NCBI GenBank assembly: GCA_964384945.1
Contig: CAYLMK010000002.1
Location: forward strand, 1-64,000
Length of the DNA stretch: 64,000 nucleotides
DNA from: S015-6 sp964384945
GTDB lineage: Bacteria; Desulfobacterota; DSWW01
Direction: 5' to 3'
The notes under the pieces are model-generated. The model did not search any database and had not been told where the DNA came from. It worked only from the letters and a program-made list of their open reading frames with translations. Below are positions 42,349 to 51,521 of the stretch, piece by piece (within the stretch, counting starts at the first letter, position 1; the number at the start of each line of letters is the position of its first letter). The position numbers and the translations under genes were made by a program.

Positions 42349-43065
42349 ATGGGAATCTTCCAGGACATCCGGGAGGACATCCAGACGGTCTTCTCCAAGG
42401 ACCCGGCGGCCCGAACCCTCCCTGAGGTATTGTTCTGCTACCCGGGCCTCCACGCGCTGTGGGCCCACAGAATCTCCCACTGGCTGTGGGAACGGAACCG
42501 CACCTTCAGCGCCAGGGCCCTCGCCCATCTTTCCCGGTTCTTCACAGGCATCGAGATCCATCCCGGCGCGCGAATCGGCCGCCGCGTCTTCATCGACCAC
42601 GGCATGGGCGTCGTGATCGGCGAGACCGCCGAAATCGGCAACGACGTACTGGTATACAAGGGGGTGGTGCTCGGGGGAACCAGCCTGGAGAGGCGCAAGC
42701 GGCATCCGACGATCGGCGATCATGTCGTGCTCGGCACCGGGACGACGGTGCTCGGACCGGTGACCATCGGGAACAGCGTACGCGTCGGGGCCGGCTCGGT
42801 GGTGATCGACTCCGTTCCGCCGGGCTCCACCGTCGTCGGGGTTCCCGGAAAGGTGGTCCGGGACGGGATGCGCGCCGAGACGGACCTGAACCACGGAACC
42901 TTGCCCGACCCGGTGGTCCAGGCGATCCAGGGCCTTCGAGAGGAGGTCGCGCGGCTGGAAGAGAGGATTCGGGCCATGGAGTCCCAGCAGGGGAACCCGC
43001 CGCCTCCCCGCAGGAGGTTGGCGAAACGGCGGGCCGGCAGGGCAGCGCCTTCGCAAGGCGGGTGA
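42349..43065 (+). CDS. cysE: Serine O-acetyltransferase
   Basis: Acetylates L-serine for cysteine synthesis. It has 238 residues: an N-terminal helical part, then left-handed beta-helix hexapeptide repeats, with the catalytic His in FIDHGMGVVIGETAEIG and LGGTSLERRKRHPTIGDHV. The tail of about 30 residues is rich in Pro and Arg and probably disordered. The ATG at 42349 has only a weak GGGA upstream; a longer start is possible. The two palindromes upstream suggest dedicated regulation. Confidence 0.93.
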   Translation: MGIFQDIREDIQTVFSKDPAARTLPEVLFCYPGLHALWAHRISHWLWERNRTFSARALAHLSRFFTGIEIHPGARIGRRVFIDHGMGVVIGETAEIGNDVLVYKGVVLGGTSLERRKRHPTIGDHVVLGTGTTVLGPVTIGNSVRVGAGSVVIDSVPPGSTVVGVPGKVVRDGMRAETDLNHGTLPDPVVQAIQGLREEVARLEERIRAMESQQGNPPPPRRRLAKRRAGRAAPSQGG

Positions 43066-43073
43066 ACGGGGCT

Positions 43074-44618
43074 TCAGGGCCTGCCCGCCGAGACCTGAAG
43101 CCAGACGCAAAGCCGGGATGACCCCTTCTCCACCTGATAACCGTACAGGTCGCAGAGGCCGTCGCCGTTCAGATCCTCGGTCACCACGTAGTTGACCCCG
43201 GGCGCATCGAGGACGACCCACGGCCGGGAATCGAACCGCCGGTCGGGAAGCCCCAAATAGACCGCCAGCCGCCCCTCTCCCTTCCCGGCCACGAGGTCCT
43301 TGATGCCGTCCCCGTTCAGGTCGCCCTTGGTGGCGGGCACCAGCCCGCGGATCAGCTCCGGCCGGTCCGAGTCCAGGTGCAGGGCGAAGTCCCCCTCGTT
43401 CGACGCCTCTTCCAAAAAACCCTTCGGCCATGCCGCGTAATACGTGTGAGAGCGTACGTGTATGATCCTTCTCAGGAGGATCTCCACGATGGGAAGGATG
43501 CCCATCTTGACCGACCAGACGGTGACGTCCTCGTAGCCGTCTCCGTCCAGGTCCTCCAAGGAGACGCCCGAGAGAAGTCCGCGGGAAGGAAAACGCCGGT
43601 CCGCCTTCCCGGGTCTCGCCCCTCCCGGCCTTCCGAGGAAGAGGGCGGTCTCCGAATCCCAGGCAGTGAAGCCCATGGCGACCTTGTGCACCGCCACGTC
43701 GGCGCAACCGTCCCGATTCAGGTCGGCCACGCGATAGGTGAGGGTAGCCCGCTTCCTTGCCCGTTCTTCCGGGGTGCGTATCTCCAGGTCCCACAGGAGC
43801 GGCTCGGCATCCAGCCTGCCGTCCGCACTCCGGAGGTAGCAGAACCCCTTTCCGTCCCGGAGCGCCAGCAGGTCCCTCCGGCCGTCCCCGTTCAGGTCCG
43901 CGGCCACAAGAACCGGATAGAGCATCACCGACAGATACCCGTAGCCGCCCAGGTCTCGGCCGAAGACGATGTTGTTGCTGTAATAGGCAAGGGGCCGGAG
44001 CGGAACAGAATCCGCCGGCAACCAGCCTTCCGTATCGCCCCATCGGTAAAAGCGAACTTCCCGGCCCAGGGGAAGCATGACCTCCGGCCGGCCGTCTCCA
44101 TTCCAGTCCTGGACGAAATCCAGCCAGCGGAATTCCTCCTCCTGGCCAAAGGAAAGAAGGACCGGCGCCTCGATCCGCAACTCGGTCGCGAAGCCCGGCC
44201 CGCGGCGCCGAACGACCTCGGTCAACCCGTCAAGGGAGACAAAATTGAGATGATGCCCCTTGCGGTCCTGACCGGCCGGCCCCGTGTCCCAGAAGACCGC
44301 CTCGGGCGGAACCTGCCAGGCATCTTGAACGACAATGCCCGGGCCGCCCCCGGCTTCTCCCCATCCGCAGATGTGCAGCGTCCTCTTGGGGGCGCCTTCT
44401 CCGTACCGGGTCGAAGAGACGATCATCTCCTTGCGGCCGTCCCCGTCGAGGTCCGCAGAGGCAACCTCCTTGATCTCCCCCTCGACCCGCAGTGCGTGAG
44501 GGTTGAAGACCTGCGAGCGCAGCCCCTGCGGAAGGGCGAGAACGCAAAGGGCAAGCGCGGCCGCTCGAAGCCGGGGCCATGTCGAAACCTGACGGGAACG
44601 GTGCCGATTCACCATCAT
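43074..44618 (-). CDS. Exported FG-GAP/VCBS repeat protein
   Basis: A 514-residue protein with an N-terminal signal peptide and seven Ca-binding-like D-x-N/D-G-D-G loops (for example DLDGDGRKE, DWNGDGRPE, DLNGDGRRD, DLDGDGYED, DLNGDGIKD, DLNGDGLCD). These are characteristic of FG-GAP/VCBS beta-propeller repeats found in surface and integrin-like proteins. The exact role is unknown. The ATG 44618 overlaps the stop of the flippase-like gene (ATGA), so they are co-translated. Confidence 0.8.
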   Translation of the reverse strand: MMVNRHRSRQVSTWPRLRAAALALCVLALPQGLRSQVFNPHALRVEGEIKEVASADLDGDGRKEMIVSSTRYGEGAPKRTLHICGWGEAGGGPGIVVQDAWQVPPEAVFWDTGPAGQDRKGHHLNFVSLDGLTEVVRRRGPGFATELRIEAPVLLSFGQEEEFRWLDFVQDWNGDGRPEVMLPLGREVRFYRWGDTEGWLPADSVPLRPLAYYSNNIVFGRDLGGYGYLSVMLYPVLVAADLNGDGRRDLLALRDGKGFCYLRSADGRLDAEPLLWDLEIRTPEERARKRATLTYRVADLNRDGCADVAVHKVAMGFTAWDSETALFLGRPGGARPGKADRRFPSRGLLSGVSLEDLDGDGYEDVTVWSVKMGILPIVEILLRRIIHVRSHTYYAAWPKGFLEEASNEGDFALHLDSDRPELIRGLVPATKGDLNGDGIKDLVAGKGEGRLAVYLGLPDRRFDSRPWVVLDAPGVNYVVTEDLNGDGLCDLYGYQVEKGSSRLCVWLQVSAGRP

Positions 44619-45736
44619 CCGGCCCCCTCCTTGCCGGCTCGCCGCGTCAGGGACAGGCTCCCGGCCCACCCCGCCCTGCCGAGACGGGCCAGGCCGTAAA
44701 GGCCCATCAACGTCACGTAGCCGAGGGCGATCAAGTGGAAGGTCAGGCCGCTGGCCATTCCCATCTCCTTGGAGAAGCCGGCCATGAGACAGCCTACCGT
44801 CCAGCCCGCCTCCAGGGTTCCGAAGCCCCCGAAGCTGTAAAGGGGAAGAAGGAGACCGAGGGAGGCAAGGGTGGAACAGAAAACCACCAGAAGGATCCCC
44901 ATGGGATATCCCATCCCGGCGAGCAGAATGTAGGAGATGAAATAGATCAGACCGAGGATCGCCAGGGAGACGGCGAAGGCCCCGAGGTACACCTTTCTCG
45001 CGCCCAGGTGCTCAAAGCTCAGGGCCGCCTCCTCGAGCTTCTCCAGGATTCGGTGCTGCCATCTCCCGCCTGCAAGCCGCCCCCGCCCGCAGACGCGCCG
45101 CAGGAGCCCGACCAGAGCCCTCCCTCGCAACGACAGCACAGCGAGAAGGGCGGCGAGCAAGAAGAAGAGGGGGGCCACGCTCCAGAGCACGGGCCACACA
45201 TACGAGGGAAACCGGAAGCCTTGGAGCCAGAGCAGGGTGATGGCCAACGGGTAGTACAGGGCAAAGGCCATGAGATCCATGATCCGGCAGATCGCCAGGG
45301 TGCCCAGGCCCTCTGCCACGGGCACGCCGTGCATGGACCGGATCAGGTACACATAGCTCAACTCGCCCGTTCGGAAGGGGAGAACGTGATTCATGAGGTT
45401 GTGCACGGCGACGATGTCAAAGAGCGAACCGAACGGGGGCCTTGCCGAATGGAGGACGAGCCGGAGCCGGATGCAGCGCAGCAGGTAGGTGCCCACGTGG
45501 AGCGCCAGACCGAGGGCAAGGGCCCCGGGCGAGACGCCCCGCAGGGTCTCCAGGACGAGCGAGGGAGAGACGTCGGTAAGCCTGAACAGAAGAAAGACGA
45601 CGCCGACCGCGATCAGGACGGACAGGAGGAACCCGCCACCCGACAGTCGCCTCTTCCCAGGAGGAACCCGCCGTACCTCGTTCTCATCCTCTTCAAGATC
45701 TTCCGGGGGGCCTTGCCTGCCCGAGGGAGCTTCCAT
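44615..45736 (-). CDS. Lysylphosphatidylglycerol synthase/flippase-like membrane protein
   Basis: A 373-residue polytopic membrane protein of the LPG_synthase_TM (UPF0104/DUF2029-like) family, with a core of about eight helices. Typical features are RCIRLRLVLHSARPP, NHVLPFRTGELSYVYLI and LYSFGGFGTLEAGW near the end. Such proteins are thought to move lipids or isoprenoid-linked sugars across the membrane. It is coupled to the FG-GAP gene through an ATGA overlap. The ATG at 45736 is preferred; an upstream in-frame ATG (45772) exists. Confidence 0.75.
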   Translation of the reverse strand: MEAPSGRQGPPEDLEEDENEVRRVPPGKRRLSGGGFLLSVLIAVGVVFLLFRLTDVSPSLVLETLRGVSPGALALGLALHVGTYLLRCIRLRLVLHSARPPFGSLFDIVAVHNLMNHVLPFRTGELSYVYLIRSMHGVPVAEGLGTLAICRIMDLMAFALYYPLAITLLWLQGFRFPSYVWPVLWSVAPLFFLLAALLAVLSLRGRALVGLLRRVCGRGRLAGGRWQHRILEKLEEAALSFEHLGARKVYLGAFAVSLAILGLIYFISYILLAGMGYPMGILLVVFCSTLASLGLLLPLYSFGGFGTLEAGWTVGCLMAGFSKEMGMASGLTFHLIALGYVTLMGLYGLARLGRAGWAGSLSLTRRAGKEGAG

Positions 45737-46085
45737 ACCGCGCCGCGATCCTTCCGGTGGTGTGCCGACCACTGGCCATCATATAGAATGACCGGCATGT
45801 TATCCACTTGCACTCCCGGCGGCCGTGTTCGCGAGGGTCTCAAGGGGCAAGGTCCGGGCATGGATCACCCGGCTTGCGCCGGCCAAGAGGGAGCAGCTAC
45901 GAGGCGCCATTCTGTTCGCGACGGGCCTCTGAACCATGCCGGCCCGCACCCCGGAAGAGGACCCTGTCGTATCGTGCCGATCCGCCGACGAGATGGCGGC
46001 GGTTGAAAAATGTGTCCGCCTGGCCTAGCATGGCCCGTCGTCGTCCGGCCTTGCTGGCCCACGCTGCTTCCACCGCACCGGATTC
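45737..46085. other. Intergenic region with no clear feature
   Basis: A 349-base gap between two divergent genes. I see no gene or RNA in it. It must hold both promoters, but I cannot place either with confidence. Confidence 0.5.
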
Positions 46086-47588
46086 ATGCGCCTGAAGCCC
46101 ATGGAAGTTCTTTTCATCAACCCCAACCGCATGAGGCCGCCGGTGGCCCCGCTGGCCCTGGACTCCCTGGGAGAGGCCCTGCGGACACGGGGGGTCCGGT
46201 TCCGGGTTGCGGATCTCTGCGCCGACCATCCCTCCGGGGGGGACATCCCCGAGAGCTACTGGCGGGGCTTCGACGCGGACGGCCTGGACGGCGTCCTCCT
46301 CACCCTGAGGAACATCGACGATGCCTACTGCTTCAGCCGGGCATCCTTTCTTCCGCAGATACGCACCTTGGTGCGAACCGTCCGGGACATCTTCCGCAAG
46401 CCGGTCATCGTGGGCGGGTGCGGCTTTTCCATCGCCCCGGAGGCGATCCTCGATTTCCTGGAGGCCGACCTTGGAATCGCCGGAGCGCAGGAAGGGGACC
46501 TTCTCGCGCTGCTCGATCGGCTCGGCGAACCGGAGGCCTATCCTTCGATCCCCGGTCTTGTCTGGCGGGAGGGGGGCCGCGCACGGTCCAATCCCCGAAG
46601 CCCGCCGGCCATGGAGGAAGATTTCTTTTCCCGGCGCCGGACCGTGGATAACCTCGGTTATTTTCGCTCCGGGGGCATGGCCGGCATCGAAACCAAAAGG
46701 GGCTGCACGGGATCCTGCACCTACTGCGTCGACCCGGTCGCCAAGGGCGGCCGCGTGTTCACCAAGCCCCTCTCCTGCCTGGTGCGCGAAATCGAGTCCC
46801 TGGTCGACCAGGGCGTTACCGTATTCCATCTCTGCGACAGCGAGTTCAACGTCCCGCAGGAGCACGCGTTCGCCGTCTGCGAGGCCATCGAGCAGGACGG
46901 GCTCGCGGCCAGGATCCGCTGGTTCACCTACGCGAGCCCGCGTGGCTTCGGTGAGGCCCTGGCCTTCCGGATGGCCGCGGCGGGTTGCGCCGGGATCAAT
47001 TTCGGCGTGGACCACAGCCATCCGGACATCCTCGAGGCGCTGGGCAGGCAGCATCGGGCAGAGGACCTGGAAAGGACCGTGGCGGCCGCCCACAGGGCCG
47101 GCATCCCGGTTCTCTTTGACCTTCTCCTGGGCGGCCCGGGCGAGACGCGGGAGACCCTGCGGGAGGCGATCGAGTTCTTCCGGGATATCGATGTGCCCAG
47201 GGCGGGCGCGAACTGCGGCGTCCGGGTGTACCCGGGCACGCCCCTGGCGCGCTGCATTCTCGAGCAGGGCCCCCTGCGGGAGAACCCGAACCTGGAAGGC
47301 CGGCTGGAGAAAAACGACGAACTCCTCTATCCTGTGTTCTATGTTTCCCATCGGATGGGCGCGGGCTGGCAGGACTACCTTGCCTCCCTGGTGAGGGGCG
47401 ACCCCCGTTTCTTTCTCCCCATCCGGGACGCCGAGGAATCCAATTACAACTACAACGAGAACGAGGTCCTGGTGAAGGCGCTGCGCCGAGGCCACAGGGG
47501 CGCCTTCTGGGATATCCTGCGCAGGGTGCAGGAGGGGCTGCCGCCCCTGGCCGCGCCCGGACCTTCGCATCGAGGAGCCAAGAGGTGA
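46086..47588 (+). CDS. B12-binding-type radical SAM enzyme, unassigned
   Basis: A 500-residue protein: an N-terminal Rossmann part (about 1-150; MEVLFINPNRMRPP, GGCGFSIAPEA) as in cobalamin-binding radical SAM proteins, but I see no DxHxxG motif. A radical SAM core has CX3CX2C at Cys207-211-214 (RGCTGSCTYC), and a C-terminal extension of about 100 residues follows. The family includes methyltransferases and ring-forming enzymes; the substrate is unknown. Start choices are 46086 or 46101; neither has a good ribosome site. The gene's TGA overlaps the tyrS start. Confidence 0.75.
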   Translation: MRLKPMEVLFINPNRMRPPVAPLALDSLGEALRTRGVRFRVADLCADHPSGGDIPESYWRGFDADGLDGVLLTLRNIDDAYCFSRASFLPQIRTLVRTVRDIFRKPVIVGGCGFSIAPEAILDFLEADLGIAGAQEGDLLALLDRLGEPEAYPSIPGLVWREGGRARSNPRSPPAMEEDFFSRRRTVDNLGYFRSGGMAGIETKRGCTGSCTYCVDPVAKGGRVFTKPLSCLVREIESLVDQGVTVFHLCDSEFNVPQEHAFAVCEAIEQDGLAARIRWFTYASPRGFGEALAFRMAAAGCAGINFGVDHSHPDILEALGRQHRAEDLERTVAAAHRAGIPVLFDLLLGGPGETRETLREAIEFFRDIDVPRAGANCGVRVYPGTPLARCILEQGPLRENPNLEGRLEKNDELLYPVFYVSHRMGAGWQDYLASLVRGDPRFFLPIRDAEESNYNYNENEVLVKALRRGHRGAFWDILRRVQEGLPPLAAPGPSHRGAKR

Positions 47589-48829
47589 AAAACGTCCTGG
47601 ACATCTTCCAAGAGAGGGGGTTCGTGGAACGGACAACGGACGACGCGGGCATACGGAAGCTTCTCGAGGAGCCCGCGGTCTGCTACATCGGTTTCGACCC
47701 CACGGCCCCGAGCCTCCACGCCGGCTCCCTGGAGCCCATCATGAGCCTCGTCCACATGCAGCGCTGCGGGCATTGTCCCATCGTGCTCGTCGGCGGCGGG
47801 ACCGGGCTTGTAGGAGACCCGAGCGGCAAGACCGAGCTGCGCAGGGTGATGAGCAAAGAGGAGACCCAGGCCAATGCAGCGGCCTTGAAGAAGCAGCTCT
47901 CTCACTACCTCGATTTCGACGGCGGCAAGGCCCGGATGGTCAACAACGTCGACTGGCTCGGAGAACTCAAGTACATCGACTTCCTCCGCGACATCGGCCG
48001 GCACTTCAGTGTGAACCGGATGCTTTCCGCAGAGGCCTACCGGCTTCGGCTGGAGCAGGAGAGCGGTCTGAACTTCATCGAGTTCAACTACATGCTCCTG
48101 CAGGCTTACGATTTCTGGTACCTCTACAAGCACCACGGCTGCAAGGTGCAGATGGGCGGGGCAGATCAGTGGGGAAATATCTGCGCCGGCATCGACCTCA
48201 CCCGGCGACTCGAGGGTGTCCAGGTTTACGGCATCACCTTTCCCCTGCTCACGACCAGTTCCGGCGCCAAGATGGGCAAGACCGCCGCCGGCGCCCTCTG
48301 GCTCGACCCGCAGAGAACCTCGCCCTACGATTTCTACCAGTACTGGATCAACGTCGACGATGCGGACGTGGAGCGATTCCTGGCCCTCTTCACCTTTCTG
48401 CCCATGGAGGAGGTCCGGCGGCTCGGCGGCCTCCGGGGCCGGGCCGTCCGGGAGGCCAAGGAGGTTCTTGCGTTCGAGGCCACGCGGATCACCCACTCCG
48501 AGGAAGAGGCACGCAGGGCCCGCGAGGCATCGCGGAGCCTTTTCGGCGGCTCGGAGGGGGAAGGCCTTCAGTCGGCGCCCACGACCGCGATCCCGCGGGA
48601 ACGGCTCGAGGAGGGCATCCCCGCCTGGCAGCTTTTCCACGAAGTGGGGCTTTGCAGGAGCCGGGCCGAGGCCCGGAGGCTCATCGAGCAGGGCGGGGGC
48701 TACGTGAACGACAGGCGAATCGAGGCCTTCGACGAGCGCATCGGAATGAAAGAGGTCCGGGCCACGGGCATTCTCGTCCGGGCCGGAAAGAAGAGCTATC
48801 ACCGGATCCGAATGAAAGAGGATGCATGA
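47585..48829 (+). CDS. tyrS: Tyrosyl-tRNA synthetase
   Basis: Charges tRNA-Tyr, 414 residues. The class I HIGH-type signature is PTAPSLHAGSL and the KMSKS-type loop is GAKMGKTAAGALW. The tyrosine-binding Tyr/Asp residues fall in GADQWGNICAGIDL. The C-terminal S4 domain is SRAEARRLIEQGGGYVNDRRI. It starts at GTG 47585, overlapping the upstream radical SAM stop (GTGA). It is co-transcribed with yggT. Confidence 0.97.
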   Translation: MKNVLDIFQERGFVERTTDDAGIRKLLEEPAVCYIGFDPTAPSLHAGSLEPIMSLVHMQRCGHCPIVLVGGGTGLVGDPSGKTELRRVMSKEETQANAAALKKQLSHYLDFDGGKARMVNNVDWLGELKYIDFLRDIGRHFSVNRMLSAEAYRLRLEQESGLNFIEFNYMLLQAYDFWYLYKHHGCKVQMGGADQWGNICAGIDLTRRLEGVQVYGITFPLLTTSSGAKMGKTAAGALWLDPQRTSPYDFYQYWINVDDADVERFLALFTFLPMEEVRRLGGLRGRAVREAKEVLAFEATRITHSEEEARRAREASRSLFGGSEGEGLQSAPTTAIPRERLEEGIPAWQLFHEVGLCRSRAEARRLIEQGGGYVNDRRIEAFDERIGMKEVRATGILVRAGKKSYHRIRMKEDA

Positions 48830-49128
48830 TGTTCGTCATCTCGAACCTGCTGATCGCCGCGGCCAGGATCCTGGACATCGGCCTGAACCTGTACATGTGG
48901 ATCGTCATCGCCCGGGCCGTGGTCTCCTGGGTAAATGCGGATCCTTATAACCCGATCGTCCGCTTCCTCCATGCCGCCACCGAGCCTCTGCTCTCGGCCG
49001 TCCGGCGCGGGCTGCCCGTCTTCCACGCCGGGTTCGATTTCTCGCCCCTGATCGTGATCCTGGGCATCGTCTTTCTGCGGGCCTTTGCGGTGCAGACCCT
49101 GCTCCAGCTCGCGGCGCGCCTCGTTTGA
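48826..49128 (+). CDS. yggT: YggT family membrane protein
   Basis: A 100-residue membrane protein with two or three helices and the YggT signature: DIGLNLYMWIVIARAVVSWVNADPYNPIVRFLHAATEPLLSAVR (long helix pair) and FDFSPLIVILGIVFLR. Its role is unclear; relatives link to cell division and osmotic stress. It overlaps tyrS by four bases. Either of two adjacent ATGs could start it. Confidence 0.85.
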   Translation: MMFVISNLLIAAARILDIGLNLYMWIVIARAVVSWVNADPYNPIVRFLHAATEPLLSAVRRGLPVFHAGFDFSPLIVILGIVFLRAFAVQTLLQLAARLV

Positions 49129-49131
49129 CAC

Positions 49132-49827
49132 TCAGAGAAAAATCTCGACCACGCGGCTCGTGCAGGAGAAATCCTCGAACAGGTGGTCCGGTCCGAAGAG
49201 GGCGAGTTCCCGCACGTCGGACCCGCCTGTTGCAACGGCGACCGTCCTTGCGCCCGCCTCCCTACCGTGCACGATGTCCCGGGGCGTGTCCCCGATGACA
49301 TAGACCGCCTCCGGCGGGATCTCCCGCCGCAAATGATCCCTTGCACGCCGGATGGCCGCAAGGACCACCTCGGTTCGATTCTCCGAGTCGCTCCCGAACC
49401 CGCCGAAGGGAAAATACGACCCGAGCCCGGCCCTTCCCAGCTTGATATAGGCCCCCTCCTTGAGGTTGCCGGTGGCCAGACCGAGGGCGATGCCCGCGAT
49501 GCGCGAAAGCGCCTCGAGGAGTTCCGGAACGCCGGGCATCACGTGGAAGCCGGCAGAGGCCTCCACCTCTTCGGCGAGGTATTCCACGTAAAGAGCGGCG
49601 ACCCTCGGGATCTCCGGATCCGGGTCCAGACCGGGGAGGCTTTTCTCGACCATCTCCCGGATAATCAGCGGATCGGTCTTTCCGGCCGGATGAATGCCGC
49701 TCGTGGCCTTCGCCACGCCGTAGAGCCGCTCGAAGGCACGGTCGAGCGCGCGCAGGCCGGCCTGCCCCGTCTTGAGCAGCGTCGCGTCGATGTCGAACAG
49801 CAGCACCTTCTCGGTCTGCATACCCAT
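49132..49827 (-). CDS. HAD-superfamily hydrolase
   Basis: A 231-residue HAD hydrolase, probably a phosphatase. Motif I is LLFDIDATLLKTG (Gly to Ala at the usual DxDGT position). A Thr/Gly in LATGNLKEG forms motif II, motif III is a weak basic region, and motif IV is VIGDTPRDI. The cap domain is helical. Convergent with tyrS-yggT, three bases away. The substrate is unknown. Confidence 0.8.
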   Translation of the reverse strand: MGMQTEKVLLFDIDATLLKTGQAGLRALDRAFERLYGVAKATSGIHPAGKTDPLIIREMVEKSLPGLDPDPEIPRVAALYVEYLAEEVEASAGFHVMPGVPELLEALSRIAGIALGLATGNLKEGAYIKLGRAGLGSYFPFGGFGSDSENRTEVVLAAIRRARDHLRREIPPEAVYVIGDTPRDIVHGREAGARTVAVATGGSDVRELALFGPDHLFEDFSCTSRVVEIFL

Positions 49828-49889
49828 CGTTCTGCCGTCTCCTCAGCCCCCTCGGGATGGAAAACCCGCGGACTCGACGAGCCGCCAAG

Positions 49890-50282
49890 CTACCAGATGG
49901 TCTCGGCCTCTGCGAAGTCACGAATCCTGCGGTCCGAGGTCACAATCGGCATGCCAAGCACTCGCGAGGTCGCAACGATGATCTGATCCGCCGGGTCGTC
50001 ATGGAACCCCTTGAGCAGGGTACTCTCCACCGCGATCTCCGGCGTCAGGGCGGCCAAGCCCACCTCGCATTCGTTCAGCGCCCGGCGGATCCAGGTGAGC
50101 GTCGGTATGGCCAGTGCGATTCTCCTTTTCTCGACCAGCTTGGCCAGTTCCCAGCATGTGATCGCGGACACCCATCTTCTGCCGGGCCCATCCAGAGCCG
50201 CTTTCGCCTTACGGGAGAGGGCGGCCCTCTGCTCGATGGCCAGCCAGATCCACACGTGCGTGTCCAGCAGGATGTCGGTCAC
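49890..50282 (-). CDS. vapC: PIN-domain toxin (VapC-like)
   Basis: A 130-residue PIN-domain RNase toxin with the acidic residues in ILLDTHVWIWLA, CWELAKL, HDDPADQIIVATS and TSDRRIRDF, the usual four-Asp/Glu active site. GTG 50282 is preferred because it overlaps the antitoxin's stop (GTGA) and has GGGAGG upstream; an upstream ATG would extend it. Target RNA unknown. Confidence 0.85.
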   Translation of the reverse strand: MTDILLDTHVWIWLAIEQRAALSRKAKAALDGPGRRWVSAITCWELAKLVEKRRIALAIPTLTWIRRALNECEVGLAALTPEIAVESTLLKGFHDDPADQIIVATSRVLGMPIVTSDRRIRDFAEAETIW

Positions 50283-50503
50283 TTCGCGGCCTCCCATTCG
50301 TCGTCGGCCACCGGAGAGACAATATCACCGACGTACGTGACCGTCTCTTTCAAGGGGAGATCCTTCTTCTCGTGATCGACAGGGATCACCTCGGCGATGG
50401 GTTCCCCCCTTTTGACGATCAGCACCCTTTTTTTCTGGGTTTTCACCTCCTCGAGCACCGCGAGGCAGGTGGCCTTGAACTTCGAGACGGACAGGATTTC
50501 CAT
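50279..50503 (-). CDS. Phd/YefM-type antitoxin
   Basis: A 74-residue DNA-binding antitoxin, starting MEILSVSKFKATCLAVLEEV, with RVLIVKRGEPIAEVIPV, typical of Phd/YefM proteins. The C-terminal acidic tail (ADDEWEAAK) would bind the toxin. It lies upstream of and overlaps the PIN-toxin gene. A promoter and operator-like palindrome precede it, as expected for autoregulation. Confidence 0.85.
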   Translation of the reverse strand: MEILSVSKFKATCLAVLEEVKTQKKRVLIVKRGEPIAEVIPVDHEKKDLPLKETVTYVGDIVSPVADDEWEAAK

Positions 50504-50538
50504 GTCTGCCCCCGGCTGAATGTGACCATGGTAAGATG

Positions 50539-50576
50539 ACTATAGTTAGTATTGTCCCCGCGGGCCTTCCTGTCAA
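50539..50576 (-). promoter_or_regulatory. Toxin-antitoxin promoter and putative operator
   Basis: On the minus strand TTGACA (50571-50576) and AATACT (50548-50553) are 17 bases apart. The palindrome ACTATAGT (50539-50546) overlaps the start site, 36-43 bases before the antitoxin ATG. The position fits antitoxin autoregulation. Confidence 0.6.
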
Positions 50577-50782
50577 GGCAATCTGGCCTCCGCCACTTCC
50601 AGGCAAGCCGGCCAAGTTCTCTCTTGCCTTCTACGGCTCGATCCGGGTGCCCCACCGCAGTTCCTTCTCCGTATGCACCCTCACGGGCTGCTTCGGCGTA
50701 TCGGTTTTCTCTTTGGCGGGCTTTCTGGCATCATAGCCTGCAATTCCTTTTCTTCCAACCAACGGAGGGCGAGGCGCAGGGT

Positions 50783-51478
50783 ATGATCCGTGCCCTATTG
50801 TTCGATTTCGACGGGGTCATCCTGGACTCGGAGGATCTTCACTTCGAGGCGTTCCGCAAGGTCTTCGCCGAAGAGGGCGTCTGCCTTTCGCGCGAGACCT
50901 ATTACGAGAGCTGCCTCGGCTTCAACGACGTGGAGTGCCTCCGCTGGGGCCTGGCCGGGAGCCGGACGATCGAGCAACCGGGCGCGCTTGCGCGCCTGAC
51001 CGAACGGAAGGGCCGGTACTTCGACGACCTCCTCCGGACACGCATGCGCTTCTTTCCGGGCGTGCGTGCCTTCATCCGTGCCGCCGGGGAGAAATACCCT
51101 CTGGCGGTCACGTCCATGGCCCGGCGGGAGGAGATCGAGTCCGCCCTGCGCAAGGAGGGCCTGCTCGATCTCTTCCGCCTGATCGTCAGCGGCCAGGATG
51201 TGGAAAAGACCAAGCCGGACCCGGAGCCTTACGAAAAGACCCTGCGGCTGCTCAACGAACACCTGTCCCTCACGCGGACGGACCGGCCCATCCGGCCGGA
51301 GGAATGCCTCGTGATCGAGGATTCCGCCGCCGGCATTCAGTCCGCCAAGGCGGCCGGAATGCGCGTGCTCGCACTCGCCCAGACCGCCGAGGCGGCCCGG
51401 CTCGAGGCGGCCGACCGCGTGCTTCCCTCGCTGGAAGGAATCTCCCTGGAGGAGGTGGAGGCGCTCTTCCATCCGTAA
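50783..51478 (+). CDS. HAD hydrolase, beta-phosphoglucomutase/GPH-like
   Basis: A 231-residue HAD protein. Motif I is LLFDFDGVILDSE, motif II lies in LAVTSMARREE, the Lys is in EKTKPDPEPY, and motif IV is CLVIEDSAAGIQSAKAAGM. The SAAGIQSAKAAGM end is typical of the beta-phosphoglucomutase/GPH subgroup. A helical cap domain separates the first two motifs. It may act on a sugar phosphate; I cannot name it. An ATG at 50783 follows GGCGAGGCGCAGGG. Confidence 0.83.
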   Translation: MIRALLFDFDGVILDSEDLHFEAFRKVFAEEGVCLSRETYYESCLGFNDVECLRWGLAGSRTIEQPGALARLTERKGRYFDDLLRTRMRFFPGVRAFIRAAGEKYPLAVTSMARREEIESALRKEGLLDLFRLIVSGQDVEKTKPDPEPYEKTLRLLNEHLSLTRTDRPIRPEECLVIEDSAAGIQSAKAAGMRVLALAQTAEAARLEAADRVLPSLEGISLEEVEALFHP

Positions 51479-51521
51479 CAAGAGCGACTTGCCCGGAGCT
51501 TCGGGAGGGCCGGCCGGGGTG

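Noticed and set aside
48270..48290. KMGKT instead of KMSKS in tyrosyl-tRNA synthetase as a possible defect
   Set aside because: This is a normal variant in the bacterial TyrS subgroup (KFGKT/KMGKT).
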